Below the pieces are notes generated by a model. That model ran no database searches. It worked only from the letters and a program-made list of their open reading frames with translations, and was not told the DNA's origin. A stretch of DNA of 64,000 nt from Emergencia timonensis (lineage in GTDB: Bacteria; Bacillota; Clostridia; Peptostreptococcales; Anaerovoracaceae): contig NZ_FLKM01000009.1 in the NCBI RefSeq assembly GCF_900086585.1, positions 2,224,934 to 2,288,933 of the forward strand, written 5' to 3'. Shown in pieces: positions 25,928-34,538 of the stretch. The position numbers and the translations under genes are program-made. Position 1 is the first letter of the stretch; every line of letters begins with the position of its first letter.

Positions 25928-26497
25928 TTATAATCTACTAACTGGGGTTCCTATTGCATCTCTGTAGATAGGACCAGCAGTTGTTGCGACTGTAATTTTC
26001 TTTACACCTATATTAACCTTCTTAGCTGAACCTGTGTACATTTTTTTGTCATCAACAAGTGACTTTGAAGCAGATAGTCCAATAATATCCATTTTGTCTT
26101 CACTTAACACTATTAAATTAGTGTTTCGAATTTCTATGTCAGCTTGATATCTTACTAATATAGGTTGCGTACATTTTATTCCTAAATCAAAGGTTATGTA
26201 TGAGCCTTTCCAGCTTTTCACTTGAAAATAGCCACTATATACTGCTATGGAAGAAGGGGTAAGACCACCAGTCACATGCAAGTCACCCTCAAACAAAGGG
26301 ATAATTGTTTGCGTGCCACCATTCTCTAATAAATCAATCGTGATTTCCATATTGGCATCAGCCGTAATAGAATTTTCATCTATAAGAATAGGGTAACCCA
26401 CAAGATTGTCTTTTTGTGTGTCTGTATTACCAAATGAAACACAAGTCATGCCTAAAATTAGAGTAACAGACATCAATAATGCTATAATTTTTTTCAT
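25928..26497 (-). CDS. Secreted protein of unknown function
   Basis: 189 residues with a clear Sec signal peptide (MKKIIALLMSVTLILGMTCVSFG, cleavage near residue 23) and a mature part that looks all-beta, with alternating hydrophobic residues and no cysteine pairs or known motifs. A GGAGGAAT ribosome site precedes the ATG. It is more A+T rich than its surroundings and lies between transposase remnants and the his operon, inside the interval bounded by the hisJ repeat. This suggests it arrived with that rearrangement. I do not recognise the family. Confidence 0.7.
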   Translation of the reverse strand: MKKIIALLMSVTLILGMTCVSFGNTDTQKDNLVGYPILIDENSITADANMEITIDLLENGGTQTIIPLFEGDLHVTGGLTPSSIAVYSGYFQVKSWKGSYITFDLGIKCTQPILVRYQADIEIRNTNLIVLSEDKMDIIGLSASKSLVDDKKMYTGSAKKVNIGVKKITVATTAGPIYRDAIGTPVSRL

Positions 26498-26987
26498 TAT
26501 TCATTCCTCCTTACTGTATAAGTCTATAGACTTTATCTATCAGGTCTTGGACTTATTTTTCTTTATATCCAATTAGTAGTAAATTTCTTTGTTTCCTGAC
26601 TTTGAAACGCTCTTTACCTTTCACATTCATAAGCATCACTCTCTTCACTATACTATAGACAATATTTTTAATTTTCTTAATTATATAATAATTTATATGT
26701 TATGTCAATCAAATTTTAGACACTTTGTTTAATTTTTCTAAATATTATTTTAATAAATTGCTAAATTGTATTAATATAAGGCTCTATACTTATTTAGTAT
26801 TTAGAAATAATTGTGTAAATATATCCACAATGCTATTATTAAACTAGTTTGAATTAAACAACAAAAGACCATGTAAAAATGCTTAATTATCAACATTCCT
26901 ATGTGGTCTTCTCTTACAAGTTCTACAGATGTCGTACTTTTATTATATTATTTAATTTTATATCTTAAAGTATTTTTATTCCCCTTT
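26498..26987. other. A+T-rich intergenic stretch
   Basis: 490 bp with no gene I can support. It carries the likely leader of the secreted protein gene on the left and the hisJ operon terminator on the right (26865-26910). The middle (26640-26860) is very A+T rich with many short T-runs; nothing more is recognisable. Confidence 0.6.
26865..26910 (-). terminator. Probable terminator of the hisIE-hisJ unit
   Basis: Arms AAGACCA/TGGTCTT with extended imperfect pairing inside (26865-26871 with 26904-26910), followed on the reverse strand by TTTTGTT, about 78 bp past the hisJ stop. Confidence 0.6.
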
Positions 26988-27764
26988 TTAGCTTTTTCCC
27001 CACAACTTAATAACTCCTTCAAACCCAAAATCCAGGCAATCCAAGTCATGACAATCGCTGGAGAGGATAATCGGACACTGCAGCCGATCAATTTCTTCCA
27101 ATAAAAAATCCGCCGGGTAAGGTTTTGTCCGGTGACCTCTCGCCATGGCGCCGGTATTGATTTCGAAAATCGGCTTGCTGCGAGCCACCTCTCTCAGCGC
27201 TGTAAGCGCCGCTTCCCTGTACCACGGTGCGCCTTCGTCAAAATACTTGTACCCTTCGTTGAACTTGGTGATCAGGTCAAAGTGTCCGACGATGTCAGCC
27301 CTGGTCTTTTCCACTACATCAGCCAAAGTTCCGTAATAGCTTTCCACATAGCTTCGATAATCGCCGCCAAAATACTGTTCCACGACGGCGGCAGTGATTT
27401 CTTCCGTATAATCCACAGGCAGGTACCTGTCCCCCGCTTTTACATAGTGCAGCGACCCGATGACATAGTCATAGGGGTAGTCGTCTCCGTCGCCAAAATA
27501 GTCTCGCTCGATGCCCATATAGATATCGACCTGCCCTTTATATTTCTCTTTCAGCGCCAAAACCTCCCCGCGGTACTTCTCTGTGTCAGTAGGACTCATA
27601 CAGAAATCCGTATCAAAAGAGGAGTATTCGTGCCCGGAAAATCCCAACGCACGAAAGCCCAGGGCGATGGCACGCTGCACCAAAGCCTCAGGGCTGTCTT
27701 TTCCGTCGCAGTAATAAGTATGGGTATGCAGATTTACATTTCCCTTTGGATTTAGTAATATCAT
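26988..27764 (-). CDS. hisJ: Histidinol-phosphatase, PHP family
   Basis: 258 residues of the PHP (polymerase and histidinol phosphatase) fold. Metal-binding motifs are visible: NLHTHTYYCDG near the N-terminus, GFSGHEY near residue 42, ERDYFGD near 85, GHFDL in the middle and SSDCHD near the C-terminus. It removes phosphate from histidinol phosphate, the eighth step of histidine synthesis. The ATG overlaps the hisIE stop by 4 bp. A 56-bp internal piece of this gene is duplicated 2.3 kb downstream. Confidence 0.9.
   Translation of the reverse strand: MILLNPKGNVNLHTHTYYCDGKDSPEALVQRAIALGFRALGFSGHEYSSFDTDFCMSPTDTEKYRGEVLALKEKYKGQVDIYMGIERDYFGDGDDYPYDYVIGSLHYVKAGDRYLPVDYTEEITAAVVEQYFGGDYRSYVESYYGTLADVVEKTRADIVGHFDLITKFNEGYKYFDEGAPWYREAALTALREVARSKPIFEINTGAMARGHRTKPYPADFLLEEIDRLQCPIILSSDCHDLDCLDFGFEGVIKLWGKS
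27046..27101. repeat. 56-bp direct repeat, copy 2 (inside hisJ)
   Basis: This is the source copy of the repeat at 24702-24757, located near the 3' end of hisJ. One mismatch separates the two. Confidence 0.92.
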
Positions 27765-28408
27765 TTTGTCATTTTCTCCTGTTTCACTTTGTGGTCGATG
27801 ATGTGGCGGCTTTCCAGCTCTCCCATCACATCGTCTACGCTGATGCCCATTTCCACCATCAGCACCATTACATGATACATCAGGTCGGCAATTTCGTAAA
27901 CAGTTTCTTCCTTATCGCCCGCCTTGGCAGCGATGATGACCTCTGTGGATTCCTCTCCGATTTTCTTGAGGATCTTATCCATGCCCTTCTCAAAGAGATA
28001 GGTCGTGTAGGAGCCTTCCGGCATTTCCGCCTTTCTGCCTTCCAGCATCTTGTAAAGTGACTTTACACTGAAATCCGACGGCAGTTCGCCCATGACCGGG
28101 TAGTTGAAGCAGGAATCCGTGCCCAGGTGGCAGGCGGGGCCGTCTTTGTTGACCATGACCACTAGAGCATCTCTGTCGCAGTCCGCCGTGATGCTGACGA
28201 TGTGCTGGTAATTGCCGCTGGTTTCCCCTTTACGCCAAAGCTCCTTTCGGGATCTGGACCAGAAACAGGTCTTCTTTTCCCGAAGACTGATTTCAAGGCT
28301 CTCCCTGTTCATATAGGCAAGGGTCAGCACCTTTTTTGATTCCGCATCTGTCACGATAGCGGGGATCAGCCCCTTTTCGTCAAATTTTAACTCTTCAATG
28401 TTTATCAT
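27761..28408 (-). CDS. hisIE: Bifunctional PR-AMP cyclohydrolase / PR-ATP pyrophosphatase
   Basis: 215 residues from MINIEELKF (ATG 28406-28408). The N-terminal HisI domain (about 1-115) has the metal and substrate motifs RSRKELWRKGETSGN and DCDRDALVV. The C-terminal HisE domain (about 120-205) has EEGSYTTYL-like and GEESTEVIIAAKAGD segments. It carries out steps 2 and 3 of histidine synthesis. Unlike the rest of the operon it is separated from hisF by 510 bp containing a terminator, so hisIE-hisJ may have its own promoter. Confidence 0.95.
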   Translation of the reverse strand: MINIEELKFDEKGLIPAIVTDAESKKVLTLAYMNRESLEISLREKKTCFWSRSRKELWRKGETSGNYQHIVSITADCDRDALVVMVNKDGPACHLGTDSCFNYPVMGELPSDFSVKSLYKMLEGRKAEMPEGSYTTYLFEKGMDKILKKIGEESTEVIIAAKAGDKEETVYEIADLMYHVMVLMVEMGISVDDVMGELESRHIIDHKVKQEKMTK

Positions 28409-28500
28409 GATTATATTCCGCCTTTCCGCGAAAGACGCCAACGCGTCACGAAACATATTGGCGAACTTCCGCTTTAAAATCTATTTTCTTCCCGCTTCTT

Positions 28501-28517
28501 ATACCCTATATGGGTAT
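28501..28517. promoter_or_regulatory. Palindrome ATACCC-n5-GGGTAT upstream of hisIE
   Basis: Perfect 6-bp arms about a 5-bp centre, between the internal terminator and hisIE. The arm sequence recalls operators of CsoR-type repressors (TACCC...GGGTA), but there is no copper gene here; it may simply overlap the hisIE promoter. Confidence 0.4.
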
Positions 28518-28542
28518 ATGCTCTTTATCTTTTAGAAAAAAT

Positions 28543-28575
28543 GCCAGAAACGTCGAATTTTTTTGCGTTTCTGGC
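28543..28575 (-). terminator. Internal terminator between hisF and hisIE
   Basis: A perfect 10-bp stem (GCCAGAAACG-type arm 28543-28552 with 28566-28575) followed on the reverse strand by ATTTTTTC. It would end transcripts coming from hisF. Confidence 0.75.
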
Positions 28576-28817
28576 GGATTTGACCAGCTATACGCAGCAA
28601 TGCTGTCGCCTGTGCGTCATATCCTGCCGTCTGAAATCCAAAAAATAACAGAAAAGATAAATATAGGTTTGCTTTTTCATCAAATCGTCTCTACGCCCCC
28701 TCTGTTTGCTCATCACTGCGCAGCATACCCCCACCAAATCAATAAAAATCCGCCAAAAAAGGTCGTTTTTTTTGATTTTATGGCAGATTGGGGGATGGAG
28801 CGGCAGCCATGGAAGCT

Positions 28818-28834
28818 CAGGGCAACTCCATTAT
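28818..28834. repeat. 17-bp direct repeat (pairs with 28906-28922)
   Basis: CAGGGCAACTCCATTAT occurs here and at 28906-28922, where it overlaps the hisF stop codon. The 71 bp between could be a small insertion that duplicated its target. Confidence 0.8.
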
Positions 28835-28918
28835 ACGACGCGTTCCAGACCGGCTAATGCCGGGGAACGCCAGCATAAGGTCTGCCTTGCTGCTCGCTCT
28901 GCTCACAGGGCAACTCCA

Positions 28919-29677
28919 TTATCTGCGCACGTGAATGCCCTCTGCCGCCAGCGCCGCCTTCAATTCGTCAATCGAAACTTCTCCAAAGTGGAAAATCGAT
29001 GCGGCAAGGCCCGCGTCGATGTCGGGGATTTCTCTGAACAAGTCGATGAAATCCTGGATGCACCCTGCCCCGCCGGAGGCGATGACCGGCACCGACACCG
29101 CTTCATTGACAGCTTTCAGCATTTCTATGTCAAACCCCTCTTTGACGCCGTCTGTGTCGATGCTGTTGACGACGATTTCCCCTGCGCCAGCAGCCTCTCC
29201 TCTTTTGATCCATTCTATGGCATCAAGCCCCGTATCTTCCCTGCCACCTTTGGCAAAGACGTGATAGGCTCCGTCCACTCTCTTGACGTCCACGGAAAGC
29301 ACGACGCACTGATCGCCGTATTTCTTCGCCGCCTCGCCGATCAGTGCAGGATTTCTGATGGCTCCGGAGTTGACCGAAACCTTATCTGCCCCGCATTTGA
29401 GCACTCTGTCAAAATCTTCTATCGTATTAATCCCGCCCCCAACGGTCAGCGGAATAAAGATCGTAGATGCCACTTCCTTCAGAATATCCGTAAAGAGCTG
29501 CCGTTCCTCAAAAGATGCGGTAATATCGTAAAACACCAGCTCGTCTGCGCCGTTCTCGCTATAGTATTTGCCCAGCTCTACCGGTGAAGAAACGTCAGAA
29601 AGGCCTTCAAACTTGACGCCTTTCACCACTCTGCCATTTTTCACATCCAGGCAAGGGATGATTCTCTTGGTAATCAT
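28919..29677 (-). CDS. hisF: Imidazole glycerol phosphate synthase, cyclase subunit
   Basis: 252-residue TIM barrel. The start RIIPCLDVKNGRVVKGVKF, the phosphate-site loops VGGGI and ASGGAG, and the catalytic aspartates in CLDV and SIDTDG are present. It works with HisH to make imidazole glycerol phosphate and AICAR. Normal length. ATGA overlap with hisA. Confidence 0.97.
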   Translation of the reverse strand: MITKRIIPCLDVKNGRVVKGVKFEGLSDVSSPVELGKYYSENGADELVFYDITASFEERQLFTDILKEVASTIFIPLTVGGGINTIEDFDRVLKCGADKVSVNSGAIRNPALIGEAAKKYGDQCVVLSVDVKRVDGAYHVFAKGGREDTGLDAIEWIKRGEAAGAGEIVVNSIDTDGVKEGFDIEMLKAVNEAVSVPVIASGGAGCIQDFIDLFREIPDIDAGLAASIFHFGEVSIDELKAALAAEGIHVRR

Positions 29678-30399
29678 TTGTCCGCCTCCTTTGATTGTAC
29701 GATGGCCTCCGCCAGGTCGATGTCTCCGGTGTAAAGGGCTTTGCCGATGATGGCTCCGTAAACGCTCATCTCTCTCAGCGCCAATACGTCGCCCATGGAA
29801 GATACGCCGCCTGAGGCTACGATCTCCACAGGATATTTCTCAGACAGTTCCTGATAAAGCTGCCTGTTGGTTCCCTCCATGGCGCCGTCCTTCGAAATGT
29901 CCGTGCAGATGATACAGCTGACGCCGTCCTGGCACAATTTAGCAAAGATTTCGTCTACAGAAATCTCCGAGACTTCCGTCCAGCCGTGAATCGCCACGTT
30001 TCTGCCGGATATGTCCACGCCAACGGCGATCCGGCTGCCGTATTTACTAATCACGCGAGACGTAAATTCCGGATCTTTCACCGCGATGGTGCCGAGAATG
30101 ACTCGGTATACCCCCACATCGAGATATTTTTTGATTGTTTCCTCATCCCGGATGCCGCCGCCGATTTCCACTTTGAGGCCGCTCTCCTGCGCCAGGCGTT
30201 TTACGGTCTCAAAGTTCGGCGTTTCGCCGTCTTTCGCGCCGTCCAGATCCACGACGTGCAGAAACTCCGCCCCCGCCGCCGCAAACTTCTTCGCCGCCGC
30301 CAGAGGGTCCTCTCCATAGACGGTCATTTTATCGTAATCCCCTTTTAGCAATCTCACGACCTTGCCGTCCCGCAGGTCGATTGCCGGAAAAATCTTCAT
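29674..30399 (-). CDS. hisA: ProFAR isomerase (phosphoribosylformimino-AICAR-P isomerase)
   Basis: 241-residue TIM barrel, paralogue of HisF. It begins KIFPAIDLRDGKVVRLLKGD with the catalytic Asp in AIDL and has EIGGGIRD and ICTDISKDGAMEG. It catalyses step 4. Overlaps hisF and hisH by 4 bp each. Confidence 0.97.
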   Translation of the reverse strand: MKIFPAIDLRDGKVVRLLKGDYDKMTVYGEDPLAAAKKFAAAGAEFLHVVDLDGAKDGETPNFETVKRLAQESGLKVEIGGGIRDEETIKKYLDVGVYRVILGTIAVKDPEFTSRVISKYGSRIAVGVDISGRNVAIHGWTEVSEISVDEIFAKLCQDGVSCIICTDISKDGAMEGTNRQLYQELSEKYPVEIVASGGVSSMGDVLALREMSVYGAIIGKALYTGDIDLAEAIVQSKEADK

Positions 30400-31013
30400 A
30401 ATGTAATAAATCCTTTCAATATTTTCATGCCCACATCTCCGCTCTTCTCCGGGTGGAACTGGACGCCGTAGACGTTGTCCCGAGCCACTGCCGCCGTCAG
30501 CTCCGCGCCGTACTCTGTCGTCGCGATGACAGAATCCTCACAGTTCGTACCAAAATAAGTGTGGACAAAATAGACAAAATCGCCCTCTTCAATATACTTA
30601 AACAGCGGGCTCTTTTCTTTCCCCTTCGGAAACCGCAGAGAATTCCAGCCGATGTGAGGCACCTTGTAATCAGAGGGCACCACGCCTTCCATGGTGACGA
30701 TATCGCCTTTGATCAGCCCCAGCCCGTCGTGTTCTCCGTACTCGTAGCTCTTTTCGAATAGAAGCTGCATGCCCAGGCAGATGCCAAGGAGAGGCTTTCC
30801 CGATGCCGCCTGGGCTGTGATCACCTCCGCCAGGCCGCTGTCTCTCAGTTTTTCTGCCGCATCGCCAAAAGCGCCCACGCCAGGCAGGATGATTTTGTCC
30901 GCTGCCCTGATTTCGTCCGCGTCACCAGTAAGCACGACCTCGGCGCCGATGCTCTTAAAAGAGCTGTATAGAGAAAAGATATTGCCTACGCCGTAATCTA
31001 CAATTGCAATCAT
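30396..31013 (-). CDS. hisH: Imidazole glycerol phosphate synthase, glutamine amidotransferase subunit
   Basis: 205-residue class I glutaminase. The nucleophile Cys is in LLGICLGMQLLF (near residue 80) and the His-Glu pair in YGVQFHPEKS near the C-terminus, so the catalytic triad is complete. Its stop overlaps hisA (ATGA), and its ATG overlaps the hisB stop by one base (TAATG). Confidence 0.97.
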   Translation of the reverse strand: MIAIVDYGVGNIFSLYSSFKSIGAEVVLTGDADEIRAADKIILPGVGAFGDAAEKLRDSGLAEVITAQAASGKPLLGICLGMQLLFEKSYEYGEHDGLGLIKGDIVTMEGVVPSDYKVPHIGWNSLRFPKGKEKSPLFKYIEEGDFVYFVHTYFGTNCEDSVIATTEYGAELTAAVARDNVYGVQFHPEKSGDVGMKILKGFITL

Positions 31014-31600
31014 TACAAAACACCTTTCGTCGAAGGGATTTCTCCCTCGTATTCTTCGTTGATTTTCACTGCTTTCGCCATGGTCCTGCCAAAAGCCTTG
31101 AACATGGCTTCTATGATGTGATGGGTATTCTCCCCGGCCAATTCTTTGAAATGGAGGGTCACTGCCGCTTTTCTCACGAAGCCCAGGAAGAACTCTTTGA
31201 CCAGCTCCGTATCGAAATCCCCCACCTTTGCCGCGGGTATGGAAACGTCAAATCCCAGATAATCCCTGCCGGAGATATCCACTGCGCACAGCATCAGAGT
31301 TTCGTCCATGGGAAGGATGATGTCGGCATAGCGTTCGATGCCCCTCATATCCCCCAGGCTTTCCGCAAAAGCGCTCCCGAGGACGATGCCCAGATCTTCC
31401 ACACTGTGATGATAATCCACCTTTACATCCCCCTTGCAGGTCACCGCAAGATCAAACCGCCCGTGCCTTGCAAAGAGGGTCAGCATGTGGTCCATAAAGC
31501 CGCATCCGGTGTCAATCTCGCTTTTTCCACTGCCGTCCAGATCTACCTTGAGACTGATATCCGTCTCCGCCGTCTTTCTCTTGATTTCACTCATTCTCAT
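31013..31600 (-). CDS. hisB: Imidazoleglycerol-phosphate dehydratase
   Basis: 195 residues, single-function HisB. Manganese-binding motifs HHSVEDLGI (about residue 70) and HHIIEAMFKAFGR (about 165) are intact, as is the internal GFMDHML segment. It catalyses step 6. Tight overlaps with hisC (ATGA) and hisH. Confidence 0.97.
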   Translation of the reverse strand: MRMSEIKRKTAETDISLKVDLDGSGKSEIDTGCGFMDHMLTLFARHGRFDLAVTCKGDVKVDYHHSVEDLGIVLGSAFAESLGDMRGIERYADIILPMDETLMLCAVDISGRDYLGFDVSIPAAKVGDFDTELVKEFFLGFVRKAAVTLHFKELAGENTHHIIEAMFKAFGRTMAKAVKINEEYEGEIPSTKGVL

Positions 31601-32655
31601 CCGATCACCTCTTCTATAGCGCCCAGGAGCAGGTCCATCTCCTCCCTGGTGCCGATGGTAATTCTGTTGTACTGGCTGATCTTTTCCGAGTCAAAGTGGC
31701 GGATCAAAATCCCCTTCTCGCGGAGTTTTTGATAGAGCTCGCCCCCATCCATTTTCTCGCATTTCGTGAATAGGAAGTTGGCTTTTGACGGAACCACCTT
31801 GAATCCCAGCTCCACCAGCTTCTCCGCAGTATAGCTCCGCGTCTCAACGATCTTCCTGCAGTTCTCTCTGTAATAGTCGTTCTCCTCGATGGCGGCAATG
31901 CCCGCCGCGCAGGTCAGACGATTGACATTGTACGGATTGGTGGAGAATTTGATCTTCTCCAGGTCTGCGATCAGGCCTTCCGATGCGATGGCAAAGCCGA
32001 GACGCGCCCCTGCCATGCTCCTGGACTTGGAGAAGGTCTGCACCACCAGCAGGTTGTCGTATTTGTGCACCAGCTCTACCGCGCTCTCCGCGCCGAAGTC
32101 CACATAGGCCTCGTCGATGAGGACCACGTTCTCCGGATTGGTTCTGACGATTTCCTCAATCTCGTAGAGAGATAAAGCTTTGCCCGTCGGCGCGTTGGGA
32201 TTGGCAATGACGATCATCTTGTTCTGGCAGACGTAATCCTTTGGATCGATGGAAAAATCCTCTTTGAGGGGCACTTTCGTATACTTCAGATTGTAAAGGT
32301 CTGCGAACACCTGATAAAACCCGTAGGATATTTCCGGAAACAGAACCTCCGTCCTGCCGCCCGCAAAGGCCATGAAGGCAAAATTCAGGATGTCGTCGGA
32401 ACCGTTTGACACGTAGATGTTGTTCTTCGTCATGCCATACTGCTTCGCCAGCGTCTCTTTGAGACCCGCGCATTCCGGATCGGAATACAGTCTCAGATTT
32501 GCAGCCTCTCTGCTGTTGATCGCCTCTAAGACTTTCGGTCCCGGCGGATAAGGCGACTCGTTGGTATTCAGCTTGGTCAGCACCGTGTCCTTTGGCTGTT
32601 CGCCCGGCGTATAACTCTCTAATTTTCTATATCTTTCATTTAAAAACTTACTCAT
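31597..32655 (-). CDS. hisC: Histidinol-phosphate aminotransferase
   Basis: 352-residue fold-type I PLP enzyme. It has NTNESPYPPGP near the N-terminus, NPNAPTGKAL in the middle, DEAYVDFG, and the PLP lysine in TFSKSRSMAGARLGFA (near residue 210). It catalyses step 7. The start has GAGGT upstream and is only 17 bp after the hisG stop, which is where hisD would normally sit. Confidence 0.96.
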   Translation of the reverse strand: MSKFLNERYRKLESYTPGEQPKDTVLTKLNTNESPYPPGPKVLEAINSREAANLRLYSDPECAGLKETLAKQYGMTKNNIYVSNGSDDILNFAFMAFAGGRTEVLFPEISYGFYQVFADLYNLKYTKVPLKEDFSIDPKDYVCQNKMIVIANPNAPTGKALSLYEIEEIVRTNPENVVLIDEAYVDFGAESAVELVHKYDNLLVVQTFSKSRSMAGARLGFAIASEGLIADLEKIKFSTNPYNVNRLTCAAGIAAIEENDYYRENCRKIVETRSYTAEKLVELGFKVVPSKANFLFTKCEKMDGGELYQKLREKGILIRHFDSEKISQYNRITIGTREEMDLLLGAIEEVIG

Positions 32656-32672
32656 TGTCTATTACCTCATTA

Positions 32673-33299
32673 TTAAATCTGTGCTGCAAGGCCGTCTCTG
32701 ATCTTTTCGACGGCCCTGGTCTTGAACTTGAAACTGGCTTTATTTGCAATCAGTCTGGCGCTGATGGGCACGATGGTGTCGATCACCTCCAGATTATTCT
32801 CTTTCAGGGTTTTGCCGGTCTCCACGATGTCCACGATGACGTCGGAGAGTCCCAGAATCGGCGCGATTTCGATGGAGCCATTCAGCTTGATGATGTCGAT
32901 GTCTCGGCTCTCCTTCTCATAAAAGTCTCTTGTGATATTTGGAAACTTGGTGGCGACTCTGAGGGTGCGTTCCGTATGATCGCGGAAGTCTCCCTTTGCC
33001 GCGACCGCCATGCGGCACTTGCCCAGGTGCAGATCCAAAAGCTCATATACATCCGGTTCGTATTCCAGAAGGATGTCTTTGCCTGCGATGCCAATATCCG
33101 CAGCGCCCCGCTCCACATAGATGGTCACGTCAGAAGGCTTCACCCAGAAGTATCTGACGCCCGCTTCTTCGTTCTCAAAGATCAGCTTCCTGTTGTCCTC
33201 TTTGATAGAAGGGCATTCATAGCCTGCTCTTTCGAACATGTCGTAAACTTTCTTTCCCAGCCTGCCTTTCGGCAGCGCCACATTAATCATTTCGTTCAA
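32673..33299 (-). CDS. hisG: ATP phosphoribosyltransferase, short (HisZ-dependent) form
   Basis: 208 residues, the short HisG that lacks the C-terminal regulatory domain and needs HisZ. It reads INVALPKGRLGKKV at the start and VDIVETGKTLKENNL in the phosphoribosyl-binding loop. It catalyses the first step. I list a TTG start at 33297-33299, nine bases after GGGAGG; an ATG at 33288-33290 is the alternative and removes three residues. It overlaps hisZ by 17 bp. Confidence 0.95.
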   Translation of the reverse strand: MNEMINVALPKGRLGKKVYDMFERAGYECPSIKEDNRKLIFENEEAGVRYFWVKPSDVTIYVERGAADIGIAGKDILLEYEPDVYELLDLHLGKCRMAVAAKGDFRDHTERTLRVATKFPNITRDFYEKESRDIDIIKLNGSIEIAPILGLSDVIVDIVETGKTLKENNLEVIDTIVPISARLIANKASFKFKTRAVEKIRDGLAAQI

Positions 33300-34404
33300 G
33301 GATCCGTACCTCCCCGTTTTCTATCTTCATCAGGCTTCTGTAGGTCAGTTTGCCTGGAATCTCTTTTTCCACCAAAACGGTACTGCCGCTGTCTCTGATG
33401 GCCTTTGCTTCTCTGAGCACCTGACTGATGTCAGAATCCTCATCATAAAGAAAGACCACATCGAAGTCATACATTTTCTCGTATGGTTCGAGACGGTCCA
33501 AAGAATCGAGGTATACGGCAAAGCCCAAGGCGCCTGCCTTCTTTCCCATGCGTTCCATCAGTTTGTCGTATTGACCGCCTGAAAGAATGCTGGTCGGAAT
33601 GCCGTTGACGAAGCCTTTGTACAGCACGCCGCTGTAGTAGGTCATGTCGTTGACGATGGAAAAGTCGATGTTGATGTTCCTCGCAAGCTTGTTGGCTGCC
33701 AGGACACTGCAGATGGTGTCAAGCTCGTCGAGAGCCTCTTTCGCACCATTTGTCAGGTTCAGCTTTTTCAGCTCGCTGATGACTTTTCGATAATTTCCGT
33801 ATGTAGATACCAATACTTCTAAGGATCGTTCTATATGATGGTCGATTGTATGGGCATGGCAGATTTCATGAATTTCATGAAGGTTCTTTTCGCCGATGCA
33901 CTTTACAATCTTCTCTTTGATTTCGTCTTCCAGTGGATGAAGCAGCGCTTTGATCAGTCCCATATGGGAAATTTCCAGCACGTAGTCGCTGCTGATAGTG
34001 GCAAGGCTCTTAGCTGCCAGTAACGTGACTTCGCAAATATGGTAGAGGTCGATGTCGCCCATGCACTCGAGTCCCGTCTGCAGGATCTCTTTGTACGAAT
34101 GGACACTCTTTGATGCACGATAAATATTCTCACTGTAGTAAATTTTCTCAACATATCCCGGGACATGATGATAGTTCTTTACGATAGAGAGGGTTAGATC
34201 CGGTTTCAGCGCCATCAGTTTTCCTCCGGCGTCGTTAAATGTGATGATGCTGTCAGATGCGATAAAATCTTTGTTTCTGACGTAAAGCTCGTATTCCTCG
34301 AACTTGCCCATCTTGAACTGGGTGTAGCCGTATTGCTGGTACAGCGCCCGAAGCTCAAAGGTGGCTCTTTCATCACTTTTCATTAATTTACTGTTGATTC
34401 TCAT
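33283..34404 (-). CDS. hisZ: ATP phosphoribosyltransferase regulatory subunit
   Basis: 373 residues resembling the catalytic core of histidyl-tRNA synthetase (class II), with LRPDLT-like LKPDLTLSIV and a motif 3-like GFAVYLDSLDR. It has no anticodon-binding domain and no tRNA charging motif set. HisZ binds the short HisG and confers histidine feedback. I start at 34402-34404; AAAGGAG is about 13 bases upstream, which is long, but no nearer start exists. First gene of the operon. Confidence 0.92.
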   Translation of the reverse strand: MRINSKLMKSDERATFELRALYQQYGYTQFKMGKFEEYELYVRNKDFIASDSIITFNDAGGKLMALKPDLTLSIVKNYHHVPGYVEKIYYSENIYRASKSVHSYKEILQTGLECMGDIDLYHICEVTLLAAKSLATISSDYVLEISHMGLIKALLHPLEDEIKEKIVKCIGEKNLHEIHEICHAHTIDHHIERSLEVLVSTYGNYRKVISELKKLNLTNGAKEALDELDTICSVLAANKLARNINIDFSIVNDMTYYSGVLYKGFVNGIPTSILSGGQYDKLMERMGKKAGALGFAVYLDSLDRLEPYEKMYDFDVVFLYDEDSDISQVLREAKAIRDSGSTVLVEKEIPGKLTYRSLMKIENGEVRILERND

Positions 34405-34435
34405 ATTCTTGCTCGAACTCCTTTCGTACTTTACC

Positions 34436-34463
34436 ATAGTAACATATTAAAGCAATAAGTCAA
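34436..34463 (-). promoter_or_regulatory. Sigma-A type promoter of the his operon
   Basis: Reverse strand: TTGACT (34458-34463), 16-bp spacer, TACTAT (34436-34441). The leader to hisZ is only about 25 nt, so there is no room for a T-box or leader-peptide attenuator. Confidence 0.6.
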
Positions 34464-34538
34464 CACAGCTTCCCGATTTTTCTTGTTCTTTTTTTCGTGC
34501 ATGCAAAGGGGGGGCTCCGGGGGTCAAAGGGGGGGGGC

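Larger units (their letters stand above)
28409..28918. other. 510-bp gap inside the his gene cluster
   Basis: The rest of the his operon is packed with 1-17 bp overlaps, so this gap is unusual. No coding frame in it looks real on either strand. It contains, in reverse-strand order, a 17-bp direct repeat pair around the hisF stop, runs of A and T, a strong terminator hairpin (28543-28575) and a palindrome (28501-28517) shortly before hisIE. Confidence 0.7.

Noticed and set aside
31004..31732. 242-codon forward frame opposite hisB and hisC
   Set aside because: It is a mirror of two conserved genes and shows no domain.
34404..34464. T-box or leader-peptide attenuator for the his operon
   Set aside because: The predicted leader is only about 25 nt long and has no specifier, T-box or His-codon run.
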